Source of the DNA: Terriglobus sp. RCC_193 | GTDB lineage: Bacteria; Acidobacteriota; Terriglobia; Terriglobales; Acidobacteriaceae | Direction: 5' to 3' | Assembly (NCBI RefSeq): GCF_041355105.1 | Contig: NZ_JBFUPK010000002.1 | Coordinates: 620,001 to 684,000, forward strand | DNA length: 64,000 nt | Part shown: positions 35,006 through 43,209 of the stretch, piece after piece | Numbering within the stretch: position 1 is the first letter of the stretch | How the letters are laid out: each line of letters starts with the position of its first letter | Made by a program: the position numbers and the translations under genes | The notes under the pieces: generated by a model | What the model saw: the letters and a program-made list of their open reading frames with translations, nothing else | The model's database searches: none | Told to the model about the DNA's origin: nothing

Positions 35006-35839
35006 ATGCTCACTCTGAATCGTTGCCGCCTGTTTGTTCTGGCTCTTGTCCTCTGTGGCATGGGCTCTGCGATGTGCCGTGCTCAGACGCCGTACACGGG
35101 CCCTTTGCCGGTGTTTGATGTGGTGACGATCAAGCCACACAAGGCTGGTGACAACAACACGAGCGTTAGCCGCAGTCCGACTAATCTGCAGGCGACGAAC
35201 ATCTCGTTGAAAGAGATGATCGCGGGCAACTACAACGTGAAGGCGTGGCTGATCTTTGGGCTGCCGCCGTGGGCTGAGTCGCAGAAGTGGGACATTGTTG
35301 CGAAGGTCAGCGAGCCTGATCCGGCGGTGATGAAGAATCTTTCGCGCGAGCAACGCAATGACATGGTAAAGGCGCTGCTGAAGGAACGCTTTGGTCTGCA
35401 ACTGCACATGGATAGCAAGGTGCAGCCGGTGTTTGAGATGACAGCGATGCCGGAGGGTGTGAAATTCAAGGAGAGTGCGCCACCACCGAAGAATGATGAC
35501 GGTACTCCGGGTAAGAGTCCGGGCGCGAGCACGAGCACGTCCGACAGCCACATGGTGGCGCACCACGTGAGCATGAAGAGCTTTGCGGAGAACCTGTCGT
35601 ATCGCGTGGAGCGCACGGTGGTGGACAAGACGGACCTGCACAGCGAGAACGGTTACGAGCTGGAGCTGTCGTGGACGCCGGACGAGAAGAACAACGGTGG
35701 CGATAACGGATCAGGGCAAGAGGCTCCTCCGCCGATCTTTGCGGCAGTGAAGGAACAGCTTGGGTTGAAGCTGTCGCCTGCGAAGGCTGAGGTGCCGACG
35801 ATTGTGATTGATCATGTGCAGATGCCGGATGCGAACTAA
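35006..35839 (+). CDS. TIGR03435 family protein, array gene 2
   Basis: 277 residues from ATG 35006; the ORF could start earlier, but MLTLNRCRLFVLALVLCG is a good signal peptide. It matches gene 1 along its whole length: FDVVTIKPHKAG, LIFGLPPWAESQKWDI, PVFEMTAMPEGVKFK, VERTVVDKTDLHSENGYELELSWTPDEK and EVPTIVIDHVQMPDAN. It has its own upstream box 28 bases before the start, so the array genes may be separately transcribed. Confidence 0.9.
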   Translation: MLTLNRCRLFVLALVLCGMGSAMCRAQTPYTGPLPVFDVVTIKPHKAGDNNTSVSRSPTNLQATNISLKEMIAGNYNVKAWLIFGLPPWAESQKWDIVAKVSEPDPAVMKNLSREQRNDMVKALLKERFGLQLHMDSKVQPVFEMTAMPEGVKFKESAPPPKNDDGTPGKSPGASTSTSDSHMVAHHVSMKSFAENLSYRVERTVVDKTDLHSENGYELELSWTPDEKNNGGDNGSGQEAPPPIFAAVKEQLGLKLSPAKAEVPTIVIDHVQMPDAN

Positions 35840-35856
35840 CTTCCGGCATTTCGATT

Positions 35857-35880
35857 TACAACGTTGTACAGATACCATCG
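35857..35880 (+). promoter_or_regulatory. palindrome and GATACCATCG box before array gene 3
   Basis: TACAACGTTGTA (35857-35868) is a perfect 12-base palindrome just upstream of GATACCATCG (35871-35880), at a spacing that could let a regulator bind over the promoter. The palindrome is absent upstream of gene 2. Confidence 0.4.
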
Positions 35881-35909
35881 GAGGGGCCGTGCGTGTCTCA
35901 TCTGCAACC

Positions 35910-36758
35910 ATGATTAGCCTGAATCGTCTTCGTCTCATCGTGCTGGGTCTTGCGTTATGTGGGACTGCGGCTTGTGATGCCCAGATGCCGCTGCCTCCGC
36001 TGCAATCCGGTAGTGGAGGTTACACGGGTGAGGTGCCGCAGTTTGACGTCATCTCCGTGAAGCCGCATAAGCCTGGCGAAGACAGGATGATGATGCACTG
36101 GGGGCAATCCGATTACAAAGCGGTCAACATGACGCTGAAGAACATGATCAGCAACGTGTACGACGTGAAGTCATGGCTGGTGTTTGGCTTGCCTGGGTGG
36201 GCAGAATCGGCGCACTGGGACATTGATGCGAAGGTGAGCGCGCCGGACGTGAAGGTGATGTCGAGCCTTACGAATGAGCAGCGCCGCACCATGATTGGCG
36301 GCATTCTGAAGGAACGTTTCGGCCTGGTGGTGCACACAGAGAGCAAGGTGCAGCCGGTGTTTCTGCTGACGGTGATGCCCGACGGTCCGAAGTTCAAAGA
36401 GAGCCCTGCGCCGCTGCCGCATGCAGAAGGCGAGAAGCCGAAGCCGCACGGCATGTGGCGCATGGGGCCGGGTTCGCTTTCGGCGACGGATATGCCGATG
36501 CCACAGCTCGCGGGCAACCTGTCGTACTTCGTGGAACGCACCATCGTGGACAAGACCGGGCTTACCGGGAACTACGATGTGGAGTTGAAATGGACACCGG
36601 AAAGCCGTGCCAATGCAGGAACGGATAACGGCACCGGCGATGCACCACCGGCCATCTTTGAAGCCCTGAAGGAACAGTTGGGGTTGAAGCTGACGGCGGA
36701 TAAAGCGCCTGTGCCTACTGTTGTGGTGGATAAGATTTTGCAGCCTGAGGCGAATTAA
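35910..36758 (+). CDS. TIGR03435 family protein, array gene 3
   Basis: 282 residues from ATG 35910. Signal peptide MISLNRLRLIVLGLALCG is close to that of gene 2 in sequence. The family segments are FDVISVKPHKPG, VFGLPGWAESAHWDI, PVFLLTVMPDGPKFKES, VERTIVDKTGLTGNYDVELKWTP and APVPTVVVDKILQPEAN. It has a Met/His-rich stretch (RMMMHWGQ) near residue 60 not seen in the others. R2b repeat DNA follows immediately. Confidence 0.9.
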   Translation: MISLNRLRLIVLGLALCGTAACDAQMPLPPLQSGSGGYTGEVPQFDVISVKPHKPGEDRMMMHWGQSDYKAVNMTLKNMISNVYDVKSWLVFGLPGWAESAHWDIDAKVSAPDVKVMSSLTNEQRRTMIGGILKERFGLVVHTESKVQPVFLLTVMPDGPKFKESPAPLPHAEGEKPKPHGMWRMGPGSLSATDMPMPQLAGNLSYFVERTIVDKTGLTGNYDVELKWTPESRANAGTDNGTGDAPPAIFEALKEQLGLKLTADKAPVPTVVVDKILQPEAN

Positions 36759-36767
36759 GTTTTGTTG

Positions 36768-36930
36768 GTTTCCTTGCGCGTTGTAGTGGTGCGAGAGGAA
36801 TGCAGGTCCCCTTCGCTTTGCTCGAGGGCATGCTTCGACTTCGCTCAGGATGACGGCCTTCGACCGTAAGAGCTTCGCTGGTGACGAACTTCATTCGTAG
36901 GAGCTTCGTGTTGCGAAGCTGGTTGGTTCT
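36768..36930. repeat. R2b repeat, first copy
   Basis: TTGGTTTCCTTGCGCGTTGT, GTGGTGCGAGAGGAATGCAG, TCCCCTTCGCTTTGCTCGAG, GGCATGCTTCGACTTCGC and TCAGGATGACGGCC in a row. An almost identical copy follows array gene 5 (38613-38720). Both copies begin within 15 bases of a TIGR03435 stop codon. Confidence 0.8.
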
Positions 36931-37018
36931 TTGGCTGGGAGCTTTGCGCAGTGTAGGTGAAGGAGAATGTGTCGGGATTCTTCGCTGTGCTCAGAATGAC
37001 GAACTTACTGGAGAGGCA

Positions 37019-37816
37019 ATGCGAATAGCGAAGGTGATGATTGCGATGGTGATGGTGTTGCCGTATGTGGCGGTATCGCAGGAGAAGACACCGTTGCAGT
37101 TCGATGTGATTACGGTGAAGCCGCACAAAGAAGGCGACACCTCCATGTGGCGACGATGGACAAGCAGCGGGCTGGAGGGACACAACCTTTCGCTGAAGAG
37201 CCTGGTTTCTGTTGCGTACGATGTGCAGCCGTGGCTGGTGTTCGGGTTGCCGCCGTGGGCGGAGTCCACGCGATGGGACCTTATGGCGAAGGTCACCGAT
37301 CCAGAGATGAAGCCGATTGATAAGCTCACCGGGCCGGAACGGCTTGTGTTGATTGGCAGCATTCTGCATGATCGTTTTGGGCTGGTGGCGCATAACGAGA
37401 CCAAGGTGCAGCCGGTGTTTGTGATGACGGCGATGCCGGATGCTGTGAAGCTGAAACAGAGTGCGCCGCTGCCGCCGGGTGAACCGCTGCCGAAGTTTGG
37501 ACGCAGTTCGTTTTCAATCAACAACGGTGTGGCACAGGCTAAGAATGAAAAGCTTGCCGATCTGGCGAGTACGCTGTCGGGGATGGTGGGACGCACCATC
37601 ATCGATAAGACGGGCCTGACGGGGGAGTACGATTTTGAGTTCCGATGGCAGCCGGAGTCGCAGGCAAACGGCGGCGATAACGGTGCGGCAGATAGCGATC
37701 GACCAGCAACGATTGTGGATGCGTTGAAAGAACAGCTTGGATTGAAGATAACGGCGGATAAAGCGCCTGTGCCTACGGTGGTAGTGGACAAGATTTTGCA
37801 GCCGGAGGAGAACTGA
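37019..37816 (+). CDS. TIGR03435 family protein, array gene 4
   Basis: 265 residues from ATG 37019, with GGAGAGG upstream; the ORF extends back through repeat DNA that is not coding. A signal peptide ends at YVAVSQ. Family segments: FDVITVKPHKEG, VFGLPPWAESTRWDL, PVFVMTAMPDAVKLKQS, GRTIIDKTGLTGEYDFEFRWQPES and APVPTVVVDKILQPEEN. Its C-terminus is nearly the same as gene 3. It ends 2 bases before the start of gene 5, so those two are coupled. Confidence 0.9.
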   Translation: MRIAKVMIAMVMVLPYVAVSQEKTPLQFDVITVKPHKEGDTSMWRRWTSSGLEGHNLSLKSLVSVAYDVQPWLVFGLPPWAESTRWDLMAKVTDPEMKPIDKLTGPERLVLIGSILHDRFGLVAHNETKVQPVFVMTAMPDAVKLKQSAPLPPGEPLPKFGRSSFSINNGVAQAKNEKLADLASTLSGMVGRTIIDKTGLTGEYDFEFRWQPESQANGGDNGAADSDRPATIVDALKEQLGLKITADKAPVPTVVVDKILQPEEN

Positions 37817-37818
37817 CG

Positions 37819-38607
37819 TTGCGGTCGATGGGGTTTTGGCGACGATGCTGTTATGCAATTGTGTTGCTGAGTGCAACGCGCGTTGCTGCGGCGCAGGACA
37901 CACCGCAGTTTGACGCAATTACAGTTCGTCCGCATGACAAGAACGATCCCAGCCAGGACGGTGGTATTCACTGGGCTGGGTTAGTCTTTGAAGCAAAGAA
38001 TGTTCCGCTGACATTCCTCATGGTGCAGGCCTTTGGGGTGAAGAAGTGGCTGATTGCGGGTTTGCCCGCATGGGCAGAGAAGACTACGTGGGATGTGAAC
38101 GCCAAAGTCAGCGAAGGCGATCTGAAGCTGATGCAGAACATGACGCGCGAGCAACGCAGCAGGATGTTGCAGGCGGTGCTGGCGGAGCAGTTCCAGTTGC
38201 GCTACCACTATGAGTTGCGCGTGGAGCCGGTCTATGAACTGGCAGTATTGCCCGGCGGTCCAAAGTTCAAACCAACCCCTTCTGTGGCCCATGGCAGTGG
38301 ATGGACCTTTACGCAAGGACTGGTCAAGGTAGAAGCCATCACCATGGCGCAGTTTGTGAATGGTCTTTCGCCGCTGGTGGAGCGGGTGGTGGTGGATAAG
38401 ACTTCGTTGGCCGGGATGTATGACATGGAACTCCACTGGACGCCGGAAGCGAGCAGCGCTTCAAACACAGACAATGGATTGCCTGAGGCTGCGACGCCCG
38501 GCATCTACACGGCTTTGCGAGAGCAGCTTGGTGTGAAGCTGACGTCGGCAAAGGCTCCTGTCCCGGTGCTGGTGGTGGACAAGATGGAACAGCCTGAGGC
38601 GAATTAG
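37819..38607 (+). CDS. TIGR03435 family protein, array gene 5
   Basis: 262 residues from TTG 37819, chosen because GGAGGAG lies 8 bases upstream; ATG 37828 is the alternative. The signal peptide ends near RVAAAQ. Segments: FDAITVRPHDKND, LIAGLPAWAEKTTWDV, PVYELAVLPGGPKFK, VERVVVDKTSLAGMYDMELHWTPEA and APVPVLVVDKMEQPEAN. It is the most diverged of the five and overlaps no promoter box, consistent with coupling to gene 4. Confidence 0.88.
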   Translation: MRSMGFWRRCCYAIVLLSATRVAAAQDTPQFDAITVRPHDKNDPSQDGGIHWAGLVFEAKNVPLTFLMVQAFGVKKWLIAGLPAWAEKTTWDVNAKVSEGDLKLMQNMTREQRSRMLQAVLAEQFQLRYHYELRVEPVYELAVLPGGPKFKPTPSVAHGSGWTFTQGLVKVEAITMAQFVNGLSPLVERVVVDKTSLAGMYDMELHWTPEASSASNTDNGLPEAATPGIYTALREQLGVKLTSAKAPVPVLVVDKMEQPEAN

Positions 38608-38612
38608 GTTTT

Positions 38613-38881
38613 GCTGGTTTCCTTTTGCGTTGTAGTGGTGCGAGAGGAATACAGGTCCCCTTCGCTTTGCTCGAGGGCATGCTTCGACTTCGCTCAGGAT
38701 GACGGCCTTTGGCCGTATGAGCTTCGCGTTTGCGAAGCTGGCTTCGTGGATGGAATGTACCAATGATTGTGCAGGGCGATGATTCATCGGGATACTTCGC
38801 TGCGCTCAGAATGACGGGCTTTGGCTGTTGGATCGCGCTCTGCGCGAATGCCCAGGTTCGCTTCGCGCACCTGGGGCACCC
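38613..38881. repeat. R2b repeat, second copy, and R1
   Basis: 38613-38720 repeats the sequence that follows array gene 3 almost base for base. After about 130 bases, with another AGAATGACGG core, an R1 hairpin lies at 38851-38881 (CCCAGGTTCGCTTCGCGCAC, CTGGGGCACCC). This R1 has C at the position where other copies have A. Confidence 0.8.
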
Positions 38882-38895
38882 ATTTCCGAGGCGCA

Positions 38896-39369
38896 ATGAA
38901 GTTCTATGCTGAATGCATGAACGATGTTGCGCATGTGCTTGGGTTTGATGTGGGGGAGCGGCGTGTGGGCATTGCCGTGACCGATGCGCTGGGTATGGCG
39001 CAGCCTTTGATTACGATGGGGCGCTCAAGCCAGAAGGAAGAGATGCGCAACATTGCGCGACTGGTGCGCAAGCACAACGTTGCCGCGATGGTGGTGGGGC
39101 ATCCGCGCAATATGGATGGCTCTGCGAGCACGCAGACGTTGAAGTGTGAAGCATACGCAGCCGTGTTGCAGAAACACTTTGCGATGCCTGTCCATTTACA
39201 GGATGAACGGCTTTCATCCGCAGAGGCGGATGCGTGGCTGGATGCGCGTGGCTATGCTCGCGGGGCTGAGCGCAAAGGCTTGCTGGATCGTGTGGCGGCC
39301 ATGGTGATATTGCAGGATTGGATGGATGCGCAGGGCCGAACAAAGATGACACTGAGCGACGCGCCGTAG
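38896..39369 (+). CDS. ruvX: Holliday junction resolvase-like RuvX (YqgF)
   Basis: 157 residues from ATG 38896, with GAGG upstream; ATG 38917 is also possible. LGFDVGERRVGIAVTDALG gives the first catalytic Asp of the RNase H-like fold. VVGHPRNMDGS and LQDERLSSAEADAWL follow, and DRVAAMVILQDWM supplies a late Asp. The family helps 16S rRNA maturation in E. coli and was named for a predicted resolvase activity. It stands alone here, with repeat DNA before it. Confidence 0.92.
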   Translation: MKFYAECMNDVAHVLGFDVGERRVGIAVTDALGMAQPLITMGRSSQKEEMRNIARLVRKHNVAAMVVGHPRNMDGSASTQTLKCEAYAAVLQKHFAMPVHLQDERLSSAEADAWLDARGYARGAERKGLLDRVAAMVILQDWMDAQGRTKMTLSDAP

Positions 39370-39839
39370 GACCTATTGCAACGACTGCATGTTCCTACAG
39401 GTGCGCCATGTACACCCTTGCAGAATCCGTGGCAAGGAAAATCGTACCTTGTGATGTACGTATTTCTTACCGTTGGTGGCACCTTTCACCACCTTTGGTG
39501 CAAGTGTTTTTTTCGTGAAATTTTTGCGACATGGGGCTTCCAGAGAGTGCTTCTCATCGTGCTACCATCAGGTTCGTTCCTCAAGCAGAGAAGGGCGTGA
39601 GTCCAGCTTGATTGGCTTGATTTGAATTTGCATCACATCACTGATCGGTAGTTGTCAAGGCTCTACCGACGGTTTTCAAAACAGAAACAGACGTGCGCAT
39701 CCGCCAGGCAGTGCAGAGCGGAAAGGGTTTCGTTGTTTCAAAAATTTCGCTCGCGGCTGCAGTTCCCCCCAAGGCAATGCAGCCAAGGTTTGACAGTGAA
39801 CGCCCGGACGCTGGTCCGGCAAGGCAAGGAAAGAACCGG
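39370..39839. other. region upstream of dnaA
   Basis: 470 bases. No TTATCCACA-type DnaA boxes were seen. A 7-bp hairpin TCGGTAG/CTACCGA lies at 39645-39669, followed by CGGTTTTC, about 170 bases before the dnaA ATG; it could attenuate dnaA transcription. Near 39470-39500, TTGGTGGCACC, CACCACC and TTTGGTGC can form competing small stems. Confidence 0.45.
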
Positions 39840-41285
39840 ATGTCATTTGGACCCACGGCATCGACCGTAACCGCTCCGCAGAACGCCTGGACACGTATCC
39901 TGGGCGCGCTTGAGATGAAGGTGAACCGGCAGTCGTTCCACACATGGTTGAAGCCCACGCGCTTCTCCCATGCGAACGGTCGCACGCTTTACATTCGCAT
40001 CCCCTCGCAACAGTTTCAGCACATCGGCGACCGCTATGCGGACCTGATCCAGGAAGCGATTGAGAACCTGACGCTGGAAGTGGACGATGTCCGCTTTGTG
40101 ACCGCGGAGGATGACCCCACAACACCAAAGACGCGCGAGGATGGTGGCTTTGCGCCGCTGCCTTCGCACTCGCCCAATGCGCCGCAGACGTCTTCGTCGC
40201 TGGCGCCGGGACGCGGTGCCGCACCACAGGCACCCAGCGCAGAGCAGGCACGTTTTGACTGGAACACGGCTGCGCAACTGAATCAGCGCTACCTGTTTGA
40301 AAACTTCGTGATCGGCAGCGGCAACCAGTTTGCCCACGCTGCCTCGCAGGCCGTGGCAGAGCGTCCCTCGAAGGCCTACAACCCACTGTTCCTGTATGGC
40401 GGCGTGGGTATGGGCAAGACGCATTTGATGCATGCCATTGGGCATGAGGTGAAGCGCCGCAATCCGCACGCCAACATCATGTATGTCTCCGGTGAGAAGT
40501 TCACCAACGAGATGATCAACAGCGTGCGCTATGACAAGATGACAGGCTTCCGCGATCGTTATCGCACGGTGGACGTTCTGCTGATTGACGATATTCAGTT
40601 CATCAGCGGCAAGGAACGTACGCAGGAAGAGTTCTTCCATACGTTCAATGCGCTGCACGAGAGCATGAAGCAGATCGTAATCACGAGCGATCGTCCGCCG
40701 AAGGAACTGGCGGAGCTGGATGATCGTCTGCGTTCACGTTTTGAGTGGGGATTGATCGTCGACATTCAGCCGCCGGATCTGGAGACGAAGGTGGCGATTC
40801 TGCAGAAGAAGGCAGAGAGCGAACGCGTTACGCTGCCGACCGATGTTGCCATGTTCGTCGCCAGCAATGTGCGCACCAACGTGCGTGAGCTTGAGGGTGC
40901 GCTGATTCGCCTGATTGCATGGTCAAGCCTGCACGGCGTGGAGATTACGCTGGCCACGGCGCAGCAGTGCCTGAAGCAGTTCATTGATACGCAAACGCGC
41001 AAGATCACTATCGAAGCCATTCAGAAGGCCACGGCAGAGCAGTTTGGCATGAAGATCAGCGAGTTGAAACAGAAGAACAATTCGCGCCAGATCGTGGTGC
41101 CGCGGCAGATTGCGATGTACCTGGCGAAGCAGATGACGGAGGCTTCGCTGCCAGAGATTGGTCGCCAGTTTGGCGGCAAGCACCACACGACAGTGATGCA
41201 CTCCATTGCGAAGATTGATGAGCAGCGCAGGTCAGATAAGGCGTTGAGCTCCACAATCAGCAAGTTGATGGAGACGCTGAATTAA
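39840..41285 (+). CDS. dnaA: chromosomal replication initiator protein DnaA
   Basis: 481 residues from ATG 39840, with AAGGA upstream; a GTG at 39693 would add 49 residues of low similarity. Domain I is AWTRILGALEMKVNRQSFHTWLKP. A Pro/Ser-rich domain II linker follows (about 85-135). Domain III is AAA+: Walker A GGVGMGKTH (187-194) and Walker B LLIDDIQF (Asp250). Domain IV carries the DNA-binding signature GGKHHTTVMHS near residue 445. It binds DnaA boxes at oriC and opens the duplex. dnaN is 8.5 kb away rather than next. Confidence 0.97.
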   Translation: MSFGPTASTVTAPQNAWTRILGALEMKVNRQSFHTWLKPTRFSHANGRTLYIRIPSQQFQHIGDRYADLIQEAIENLTLEVDDVRFVTAEDDPTTPKTREDGGFAPLPSHSPNAPQTSSSLAPGRGAAPQAPSAEQARFDWNTAAQLNQRYLFENFVIGSGNQFAHAASQAVAERPSKAYNPLFLYGGVGMGKTHLMHAIGHEVKRRNPHANIMYVSGEKFTNEMINSVRYDKMTGFRDRYRTVDVLLIDDIQFISGKERTQEEFFHTFNALHESMKQIVITSDRPPKELAELDDRLRSRFEWGLIVDIQPPDLETKVAILQKKAESERVTLPTDVAMFVASNVRTNVRELEGALIRLIAWSSLHGVEITLATAQQCLKQFIDTQTRKITIEAIQKATAEQFGMKISELKQKNNSRQIVVPRQIAMYLAKQMTEASLPEIGRQFGGKHHTTVMHSIAKIDEQRRSDKALSSTISKLMETLN

Positions 41286-41304
41286 AGTGCAGATTAAGCT
41301 TTGG

Positions 41305-41342
41305 ATATGCAAGGGCTTGGCAATGACCAAACCCTTGCATAT
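41305..41342. terminator. hairpin after dnaA
   Basis: ATATGCAAGGG and CCCTTGCATAT pair perfectly (11 bp) and continue inward as TTGG/CCAA after one mismatch. No T-run follows, so terminator function is likely but not certain. Confidence 0.6.
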
Positions 41343-41363
41343 TGCGTTGCAACTATCTATTGC

Positions 41364-42008
41364 TCAGTCAGCAATCGTCTTTAAGGGACATTGTGTCCAG
41401 CCTGCCGGGTGCCCCTCTCCGGGAGCTACATATCGAACACAAACAGTGGTCTCATGACGATTTTGAAATTCATCATAGTAGATCACCCGGCCACCTAGAA
41501 TAGCCCGTTGAAGCCCAGCGTTCACCCTATCCGCTATGACTTGATCCACTATCGTGTCCGATGCACCATGACCTGGAAGAATCTGACCGTTAAACAGTTG
41601 ACTGCTTACTTCAGGTGGCATGCTAAGTGTTTCGATTTTATTTTGAACATCTCTCCAATCGACCGTCCCATCCCATCCTCCAGAACCAGGGCCAGTCAGT
41701 AGAAGCTCCAAACGCTCATGAACGTCTAGTGCGGGTGAGTTTCCGTAATTTTTCCACGGTAGTACCCATTCAATCTTTTGCCCAGCTTGAATTTCGTCGA
41801 ATACTTTGAGCTCGGATTTGTCGCCTAGTGGAAGCTCTACTCCTATCCATGGGCGCTTATCTGCTTGGAAATTTTTGTTGGCATCTTCAAGCGTTTGGTA
41901 GACGAAATAGACTGACAATATCGCAGCAATGAACCCAGCAGCACTAACCCAAGCCGATAATTTTGCTACCTTTAGAGACTTTCTTTCGATCTCGACGGAT
42001 TCGCTCAT
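41364..42008 (-). CDS. membrane-anchored hypothetical protein
   Basis: 214 residues from ATG 42008 (a longer start at 42089 would overlap hpnB). A charged N-terminus precedes one membrane helix (LSAWVSAAGFIAAILSVYFVY, about residues 16-36). Then comes an extracytoplasmic domain containing ADKRPWIGVELPLGD and WVLPWKNYGNSPALDVHERLEL, a pattern seen in uncharacterised single-pass proteins. The base composition is more AT-rich than the neighbours, hinting at transfer. No function is assigned. Confidence 0.7.
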   Translation of the reverse strand: MSESVEIERKSLKVAKLSAWVSAAGFIAAILSVYFVYQTLEDANKNFQADKRPWIGVELPLGDKSELKVFDEIQAGQKIEWVLPWKNYGNSPALDVHERLELLLTGPGSGGWDGTVDWRDVQNKIETLSMPPEVSSQLFNGQILPGHGASDTIVDQVIADRVNAGLQRAILGGRVIYYDEFQNRHETTVCVRYVAPGEGHPAGWTQCPLKTIAD

Positions 42009-42051
42009 GTCCGAAAGAGTATCAAGCTTCCTTCTTGCCCTTTTGTATTTA

Positions 42052-43173
42052 TTAAGTGACCGGGTAGGTTCGATCTTTCCATTGGCCACCTTTGCCGCGA
42101 TAAAACCTCACAGCCGAAGCCACGGTTGCTGCCATGTAGAACATGGCGATGAGTGGCAGGACGATGCCCCACAACGGTGACTGCTGATAGCGCCGCAGGA
42201 TGGGTTGGAACAGCGCCGCCATCAGCACCCATGCCGCCGCGCCGCACCACATGGTTACGCCGTGTGTGTGCAGCGCGAGTGCGATGGGCGCGGCGTAAAG
42301 CAGCAACATGCCTGCGACTGTTCCCAGCAACAGCAGAGGTGAATAGTGCAACTGCACATAGGCGGTGCGGGCGATCATCTGCCAGATGTCGGCGAACTTT
42401 GGATACTCTCGCAGACTGGTTGCGCACGTGGCGTGGCCGAGCCATGTGGCATGGCCACCGCGTTTGACTTCGCGTGCAAGTGCACAGTCGTCGATCAGCT
42501 CGGCGCGGATGCGCGAGACACCTTCGATCCTGCGCAGTGCGGCCTGTGAGAGGAGCATGGTGCCACCGGCAGCTGCGGCCACTTTGCTGCGAGGGTCTGC
42601 CACGCGAGCGAAGGGATAGAGCATGGCAAAGAAGAAGACGAATGCGGGAATGCCGAAGCGCTCCGGCAGCGTCCTGCAACGGAGGCGCACCATCTCTGAG
42701 ACTAGGTCGTAACCACCTGCCTGTGCTGCCGCTACCAACTGCGCCACATGGCTTTGCGCATGCACAATGTCCGCATCGGTGAGCAGCACGTAGTCTGCGT
42801 CCTCGGCATATTTCAGACCCTGCGATACGGCCCACATTTTGCCGGTCCAGCCTGAGGGCAGGGGTTGGCCCTGTAGGACGGTGAGGCGCGGATCTTCTGC
42901 GGCGAGGTCACGGGCGATTTCGCCAGTGCCGTCGGTGCTGTTGTCGTCGACGAGGATGATGCGCAGAGGCCAAGGGTAGTCCTGCCGCAGCAATGCGTAG
43001 AGGGTGTGTTCGATGTGCGGTGCTTCGTCGCGTGCGGGAATCACCACGGCGACGCGTGCCATCTGCGACGGAGTTACATGGCTCGGAAGCTCCGGCCCTG
43101 CCTGCCAGAAACGTCCATGCGCCACCGCGAGATAGATCCATGCAGCAACGACAATGGAGGCAAGCACCAGCAC
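42052..43173 (-). CDS. hpnB: hopene-associated glycosyltransferase HpnB-like
   Basis: 373 residues with a GTG start. Family 2 glycosyltransferase: VAVVIPARDEAPHIEHTLYALL and ILVDDNSTDGTGE bind the nucleotide sugar, with LLTDADIVH as the metal-binding site. The sequence LIDDCALAREVKRGG, RLRCRTLPERFGIPAFVFFFAMLYPF, and three to four C-terminal membrane helices match HpnB. HpnB genes normally sit in hopanoid clusters; none of the other hpn genes are near here. Confidence 0.87.
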   Translation of the reverse strand: MLVLASIVVAAWIYLAVAHGRFWQAGPELPSHVTPSQMARVAVVIPARDEAPHIEHTLYALLRQDYPWPLRIILVDDNSTDGTGEIARDLAAEDPRLTVLQGQPLPSGWTGKMWAVSQGLKYAEDADYVLLTDADIVHAQSHVAQLVAAAQAGGYDLVSEMVRLRCRTLPERFGIPAFVFFFAMLYPFARVADPRSKVAAAAGGTMLLSQAALRRIEGVSRIRAELIDDCALAREVKRGGHATWLGHATCATSLREYPKFADIWQMIARTAYVQLHYSPLLLLGTVAGMLLLYAAPIALALHTHGVTMWCGAAAWVLMAALFQPILRRYQQSPLWGIVLPLIAMFYMAATVASAVRFYRGKGGQWKDRTYPVT

Positions 43174-43209
43174 ACACTAAATTGTGCGCCGTTTTCGCCG
43201 GATGCGCGA

